Shown here piece after piece: positions 5,864 through 8,417 of a stretch of DNA of 8,417 bases; the first letter of the stretch is position 1; each line of letters opens with the position of its first letter. Made by a program: the position numbers and the translations under genes. This DNA comes from Oscillospiraceae bacterium (GTDB taxonomy: Bacteria; Bacillota; Clostridia; Oscillospirales; Oscillospiraceae): assembly GCA_016296235.1 (NCBI GenBank), contig JAEDJR010000082.1, positions 1-8,417 on the forward strand, given 5' to 3'. The notes beneath the pieces are model-generated. The model saw nothing but the letters and a program-made list of their open reading frames with translations. It had not been told where the DNA came from and made no database searches.

Positions 5864-6424
5864 TCAGCCGGCGTCCCCGCAGCGCCAATAGCCGCTCTGA
5901 TCCCGGGCCATGAGCTTTTCCGAAATCATGTCCCGGCGCAGGGTGCAGAAGTCGTCATAGAAATCCGAAAGAATCAGATTGACTTCCCGCTCGGTATAGA
6001 TTCGGTCCGGCTCGAAGGACTTGACCAGCTCCTCCAGGATAATCCGCTCTTTTTTCCGCTGGGCCGGGATAGACTTCAGCTTTCCATACTCAAAGAAGGA
6101 CTGCAGCACTCTCTGACGGTACCGCTCCTCCCGTTGGGCCTGCAGCTGGGCCTCATCGGATTCCGCTCCCAGAATGTCCAGGATATTCGTCTCGAAGATT
6201 TCCCGGCACAGGGTATACATGGTATAATACTGGCTTTTATAGGATCGAACGGCGCCGGCGTCCGAAAGCTTCTTCAGATGGAACGAGATGGTGGGGGCTG
6301 TCAGACCCAGGCGCTCTGCCAGCAGCTCCACATACAGATCCTCCCGGGCCAGGGATTTGAGAATCTGCAGCCGCGATTTGTCCGCCAGGCATTTGAACAG
6401 GGCGATGGCTTCCGTTTCCGTCAT
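5864..6424 (-). CDS. ArsR family regulator with C-terminal DUF2087 domain
   Basis: The 186-residue protein has an N-terminal ArsR-type winged helix (about residues 3-80): ALFKCLADKSRLQILKSL, then the recognition region LGLTAPTISFHLKKLSDAGAV and a wing. The C-terminal part (about 112-183) is a DUF2087 domain, recognised by KSIPAQRKKERIILEEL, the FEPDRIYTEREVN motif and RRDM...SGYWR. The metal-binding ELCVC-type motif of ArsR/SmtB arsenic or cadmium sensors is absent (LYVELLAERL at that place), so metal sensing is unlikely. I chose the ATG at 6424: it has GGAGGTGA five bases before it and overlaps the stop of the upstream gene as ATGA, while a longer in-frame reading to 6487 lies inside that gene. 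It is the second gene of a two-gene minus-strand operon. Target genes are unknown; the operator-like palindrome at 6750-6767 suggests autoregulation. Confidence 0.93.
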   Translation of the reverse strand: MTETEAIALFKCLADKSRLQILKSLAREDLYVELLAERLGLTAPTISFHLKKLSDAGAVRSYKSQYYTMYTLCREIFETNILDILGAESDEAQLQAQREERYRQRVLQSFFEYGKLKSIPAQRKKERIILEELVKSFEPDRIYTEREVNLILSDFYDDFCTLRRDMISEKLMARDQSGYWRCGDAG

Positions 6425-6729
6425 GCTCTCACCTCCAGCTGTGCCAAAATCTCCCGTACAGCCTCCAGTTTCACGGTTTCCAGGCATACGGTCTCTTCAT
6501 CATGATGGGCCCGGGCTTTTTCCAGAGATGCCTGCCAGGCCAGAGGAATCTGTTCCAGCTTTTCCCGGAAAAAGGCCTCTCCCCTGCCGGTGTTCCACAC
6601 TGTAAGAAAAATTCCGAAGATATTGGCCCGAATCTTTTCAAACACCGCCTCGTCTCCCCGGCCATCGGCCAGAAGCGCAGCTTCCTTTTCCTTGCATTGC
6701 TGTACGCGGTTTTCTAAATATACATTCAT
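6421..6729 (-). CDS. Protein of unknown function coupled to the ArsR-DUF2087 regulator
   Basis: I do not recognise this 102-residue protein. It looks mostly helical and charged, with N-terminal VYLENRVQQCKEKEAALLAD, an aromatic, hydrophobic middle (NIFGIFLTVWNTG, residues 36-48) and a C-terminal EAVREILAQLEV helix. The middle is too short and interrupted to be a convincing membrane segment, and there is no signal peptide or metal-binding cluster (Cys12 and Cys82 only). The start is well supported by AAGGAGGCGATAAG before ATG at 6729. Its stop overlaps the ATG of the regulator by 4 bases (ATGA), so the regulator is likely translated by coupling. Position suggests a partner or co-regulated helper of the regulator, for instance one that modulates its activity; this is inference. 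Confidence 0.82.
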   Translation of the reverse strand: MNVYLENRVQQCKEKEAALLADGRGDEAVFEKIRANIFGIFLTVWNTGRGEAFFREKLEQIPLAWQASLEKARAHHDEETVCLETVKLEAVREILAQLEVRA

Positions 6730-6749
6730 CTTATCGCCTCCTTGTTTTT

Positions 6750-6767
6750 AATTATACATATATAATT
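6750..6767. promoter_or_regulatory. AT-rich palindrome over the -10, candidate ArsR operator
   Basis: AATTATA (6750-6756) and TATAATT (6761-6767) are perfect inverted arms around CATA. It covers the -10 of the minus-strand promoter. ArsR-family dimers typically bind AT-rich imperfect palindromes at this place and repress their own operon. The AT bias of promoters could produce such a match by chance. Confidence 0.5.
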
Positions 6768-6778
6768 CTATTTGTCAA
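6751..6778 (-). promoter_or_regulatory. Sigma-A promoter of the 102-residue/ArsR operon
   Basis: Read on the minus strand, TTGACA (6778-6773) and TATAAT (6756-6751) are both perfect consensus at 16-base spacing. Transcription would start near 6745, just upstream of the AAGGAGG site. Confidence 0.85.
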
Positions 6779-6803
6779 TATCTATTTTTATGAATATCTA
6801 TTT
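6777..6803. repeat. Two 11-base direct repeats in the divergent promoter region
   Basis: AATATCTATTT occurs at 6777-6787 and again at 6793-6803, 16 bases apart start to start. They sit between the minus-strand -35 and the plus-strand -35 (6815). They could be sites for a regulator of either promoter or simply AT-rich upstream sequence. Confidence 0.55.
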
Positions 6804-6814
6804 ACATTTCATCG

Positions 6815-6843
6815 TTGCAAAGGAAGCCGCCAGGAATTATAAT
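6815..6843 (+). promoter_or_regulatory. Sigma-A promoter of the AllA-like gene
   Basis: TTGCAA (6815-6820) and a perfect TATAAT (6838-6843) at 17-base spacing, with expected start near 6850. The ATG at 6874 follows an AAGGAGG site at 6861-6867. Confidence 0.75.
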
Positions 6844-6873
6844 AATACTATCATCATACAAAGGAGGACCGCT

Positions 6874-7356
6874 ATGAGAACCATACAAGCCGTTCCCATT
6901 ACTGTGGAGAATTTCCAGCCCTTCGGCGCCTTTACCAAGGTTTTGGAGCCCGGCGGCTTCAGCCTGGGCGATTTCTATCCCGACAAGTGCCGCTTTCCCG
7001 TCAACGGTCAGCTTCCCATCACTTTCTCTCCCCTGGTAATCCGAAAGCCGGAGAAGATGGTGGTCACCACGGCGGAATATCACAACTACACCTGCGAGGG
7101 CGTTATCCCTATGGATGACGATGTGGTGCTTCATGTGGCGCCTGCCTCCAAGGATCCCGTCCCGGAGCTGACCCAGGCGTTCCTGGTGCCCAAGGGGACT
7201 GCGGTTCGCCTGAATCCCGGCGTTTGGCATCTGGCCGCACTGCCCGTTCATCTGGATGTGGCCCATGTGCTCATTGTTCTGCCGGAGCGCACCTATCAGA
7301 ACGACTGTGTTGTCGTTGAATATCCTCCGGAGGACTGGGTCGAAGTCCGGCTGTAA
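6874..7356 (+). CDS. Ureidoglycolate lyase (AllA) family protein
   Basis: The 160-residue protein has the length and layout of AllA, a cupin-fold enzyme that splits (S)-ureidoglycolate into glyoxylate and urea at the end of allantoin breakdown. Shared features are the opening VPITVENFQPFGAF, a central EGVIPMDDDVVLHVAPAS strand pair (residues 75-92), the TQAFLVPKGTAVRLNPGVWHLAALPV segment (100-125, with the conserved VWH) and a C-terminal YQNDCVVVEYP. The ATG at 6874 is chosen for its AAGGAGG site and because the promoter lies downstream of an earlier in-frame ATG at 6772. It is monocistronic, with a terminator 6 bases after the stop, and no allantoinase, allantoate amidohydrolase or glyoxylate genes are in view. 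A related reaction on another small acid is therefore possible; the family is clearer than the substrate. Confidence 0.8.
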   Translation: MRTIQAVPITVENFQPFGAFTKVLEPGGFSLGDFYPDKCRFPVNGQLPITFSPLVIRKPEKMVVTTAEYHNYTCEGVIPMDDDVVLHVAPASKDPVPELTQAFLVPKGTAVRLNPGVWHLAALPVHLDVAHVLIVLPERTYQNDCVVVEYPPEDWVEVRL

Positions 7357-7362
7357 TGCGTG

Positions 7363-7407
7363 AAAAAAATTCTCAGCAAAGCGTTCTGCTTTGCTGAGAA
7401 TTTTTTT
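7363..7407. terminator. Perfect 20-bp bidirectional terminator
   Basis: Arms 7363-7382 and 7388-7407 pair without mismatch around loop GTTCT, and seven A on one side match seven T on the other, so it works in both directions. The stop codon of the convergent PHP gene (7408-7406) overlaps its right edge. Confidence 0.95.
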
Positions 7408-8077
7408 ATTCTTCAATCAGCTGATACCGTCTGGAACGAATCAGCCGCGCCATGGAGAAGGAATCTCCGGGCAGCTCTGCGGTCAGAATGCCTGAAACCG
7501 CCATATCCTCCGCTCTGTGACAGTCTGACCCAGCCAGGCCCAGCAGTCCGAACTGCTCTGCGTAGGCTTTTGCCAAGTCGTTGTGATTCTCATGCCGGGG
7601 GTTCCGGTTGCACACCTCCAGGCCGTCCAGATAGCAGGCGATGGCAGGCGTGCATTTCTTCCGGTAGGGATGGGCCTGCACCAGAACAGCACCCTGGCCC
7701 CGGGCTATGGGCGCAAATTCCGTAATGCTCATGCGGAAAATATCTTCCGGTTCCTCCAGCAGGCAGTCGGAAAAACCATAGAGCAGATAGTCGTTTTCGC
7801 ACTCATCAAAGCGGACCTCGGCGCCCTTGAAAACGCGGATGCCTTCCCTTTCGCCCAGTTCAGCCAAACGGCGATATCCCTCCAGGAAAGGGCCGACCTT
7901 GTCGCCGGGGCCGCGGGTATCAAGATTCAGGTATTCAAAGGTCGTACGATTATAGTGGTCCGTCACAACAATGGCGTCATAGCCCGCCGCCTTATAGCCG
8001 GCGATCAACTCCTCAGCCGTCAGCCAACCGCATTTGCTGATGTGGCTGGTATGAAGATGGGTTTCGATCCGGTACAC
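7406..8077 (-). CDS. PHP-domain metal-dependent phosphoesterase
   Basis: The protein belongs to the PHP superfamily (polymerase and histidinol phosphatase), which hydrolyses phosphate esters with two or three bound metal ions. Counting from the chosen start, metal ligands are visible as His7 and His9 (ETHLHTS), Asp40-His41 (VVTDHYN), Glu87 (KGAEVRF), His136 (QAHPYR) and Asp185-x-His187 (GSDCH). At 223 residues it is a minimal stand-alone PHP domain, cytosolic, with no polymerase or extra domain. I chose a GTG start at 8077: AAGGAGG lies at 8092-8086, eight bases before it, and the protein then opens with YRIETHLHT as relatives usually do. The ATG at 8095 adds six residues but has no ribosome site before it. 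The gene is monocistronic. Substrate is unknown; nucleotide, histidinol-phosphate or sugar-phosphate types are all found in the family. Confidence 0.9.
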   Translation of the reverse strand: MYRIETHLHTSHISKCGWLTAEELIAGYKAAGYDAIVVTDHYNRTTFEYLNLDTRGPGDKVGPFLEGYRRLAELGEREGIRVFKGAEVRFDECENDYLLYGFSDCLLEEPEDIFRMSITEFAPIARGQGAVLVQAHPYRKKCTPAIACYLDGLEVCNRNPRHENHNDLAKAYAEQFGLLGLAGSDCHRAEDMAVSGILTAELPGDSFSMARLIRSRRYQLIEE

Positions 8078-8085
8078 CGCAAAGG

Positions 8086-8092
8086 CCTCCTT
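8086..8092 (-). promoter_or_regulatory. Ribosome binding site that sets a GTG start for the PHP gene
   Basis: AAGGAGG on the minus strand, eight bases before GTG at 8077. It overlaps the codons that follow the in-frame ATG at 8095, so the longer start would bury the only good site inside the coding region. Confidence 0.7.
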
Positions 8093-8176
8093 CATCCGGA
8101 ACAGCAGGCTGTCTACGAAAAGAACTGCCGCTCCGAGTCGTTTTTATGAAAATTTATCGCAAATGTTTCCGAAATG

Positions 8177-8205
8177 AATATATCTCAATCCAGGATATTT
8201 GTCAA
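8177..8205 (-). promoter_or_regulatory. Sigma-A promoter of the PHP gene
   Basis: On the minus strand TTGACA (8205-8200) and TATATT (8182-8177) are 17 bases apart. Transcription from about 8170 gives a leader of roughly 90 bases before the GTG; I see no stable fold or known riboswitch in it. Confidence 0.75.
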
Positions 8206-8272
8206 CTGTTTTATATTTCTTCTGTCTATTTTGGCAATTTCGCAGAAATTATCCAAAATCATTCAGGCATAA

Positions 8273-8301
8273 TTGACAGTAAAGTGATGGGATGCTACAA
8301 T
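8273..8301 (+). promoter_or_regulatory. Sigma-A promoter of the dehydrogenase gene
   Basis: TTGACA (8273-8278) and TACAAT (8296-8301) at 17-base spacing, the same hexamers as the promoter at 2409. The start should be near 8308, leaving a leader of about 55 bases. Confidence 0.85.
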
Positions 8302-8315
8302 CTTGATATAGGAAA

Positions 8316-8329
8316 CGTTTGCGCTTTCA
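8316..8329 (-). promoter_or_regulatory. Candidate cre (CcpA) site in the leader
   Basis: Read on the minus strand it is TGAAAGCGCAAACG, which fits the loose cre pattern TGNAANCGNWNNC. It lies 8-21 bases after the predicted start, a place where bound CcpA can block transcription. LacI-family operators share this form, so another regulator is possible. Confidence 0.4.
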
Positions 8330-8363
8330 GAGACTAACTTTCATGAAAACGGAGGAATGTAAT

Positions 8364-8417
8364 ATGGCAAAAATCAGAGTAGGCGTGGCTGGCTACGGTA
8401 CCATCGGCCAGCGTCTG
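8364..8417 (+). CDS. NAD(P)-dependent dehydrogenase, probably type II glyceraldehyde-3-phosphate dehydrogenase (3'-truncated)
   Basis: Only the first 18 residues are inside the window: MAKIRVGVAGYGTIGQRL. This is the first strand and glycine loop (GYGTIG) of a Rossmann fold that binds NAD(P). The GYGTIG-x-R wording favours the archaeal-type (type II) glyceraldehyde-3-phosphate dehydrogenase over classical GAPDH, which reads GFGRIGR. Diaminopimelate dehydrogenase (GYGNLG) and other Rossmann oxidoreductases remain possible. The ATG at 8364 is preceded by GGAGG at 8351-8355, eight bases away. Own promoter at 8273 and a possible catabolite site in the leader would fit a central carbon enzyme. Confidence 0.6.
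   Translation, partial: MAKIRVGVAGYGTIGQRL

Noticed and set aside
7583..8149. Plus-strand open frame of 188 codons opposite the PHP gene
   Set aside because: The minus strand carries all PHP metal-binding motifs in order; the plus frame has no ribosome site and crosses the PHP start and leader.
8146..8337. Small open frame of 63 codons before the dehydrogenase gene
   Set aside because: It overlaps both divergent promoters and the candidate cre site, and no good ribosome binding site precedes it; intergenic regulatory DNA is the better reading.

Overview
The window looks like a piece of a Gram-positive Firmicutes chromosome, most likely a gut-type Clostridia of the Oscillospiraceae kind. The grounds are an IreB/UPF0297 protein, strong AGGAGG-type ribosome binding sites, sigma-A promoters with near-consensus hexamers, GC-rich codon third positions in the housekeeping genes, and intergenic GC-rich repeats of a type I associate with these genomes. 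There is no phage, transposase, CRISPR array, rRNA or tRNA here. The genus is an inference; no database was consulted.

Layout, left to right. (1) 1-1961, plus strand: the 3' two thirds or so of pheT, followed 9 bases later by a conserved protein of unknown function. (2) 1998-2298: ireB, probably with its own promoter inside the end of the previous gene, closed by a long hairpin. (3) 2409-3729: a consensus promoter drives a 93-residue conserved protein and then a secreted, two-SH3-domain NlpC/P60 peptidoglycan hydrolase, ending in a clear terminator. (4) 3740-3862: non-coding DNA that appears to be two abutting dispersed repeat units. (5) 3890-5861: a tight three-gene operon (GntR/YtrA-type repressor, ABC ATPase, six-segment ABC-2 permease) with a strong promoter and an inverted repeat over its -10, which suggests autoregulation; it ends in a bidirectional terminator. 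(6) 5864-6778, minus strand: a 102-residue protein of unknown function coupled by an ATGA overlap to an ArsR-type regulator with a C-terminal DUF2087 domain. (7) 6815-7407, plus strand, divergent from (6): a stand-alone protein of the ureidoglycolate lyase (AllA) family, ending in a perfect 20-bp bidirectional terminator. (8) 7406-8205, minus strand: a PHP-domain metal-dependent phosphoesterase. (9) 8273-8417, plus strand: a promoter, a possible catabolite-repression site, and the first 18 codons of a dehydrogenase, probably type II glyceraldehyde-3-phosphate dehydrogenase.

How it works together: this is a mosaic of small independent transcription units rather than one pathway. Translation (pheT), cell-envelope regulation and remodelling (IreB, NlpC/P60, Ytr-like exporter) and small-molecule metabolism (AllA-like, PHP, GAPDH-like) sit side by side, each with its own promoter and terminator. 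I did not find a clearly new multi-gene system. The parts most worth following up are the short protein coupled to the ArsR-DUF2087 regulator and its shared divergent promoter region, the unknown gene behind pheT, and the ireB gene that lacks its usual neighbours.
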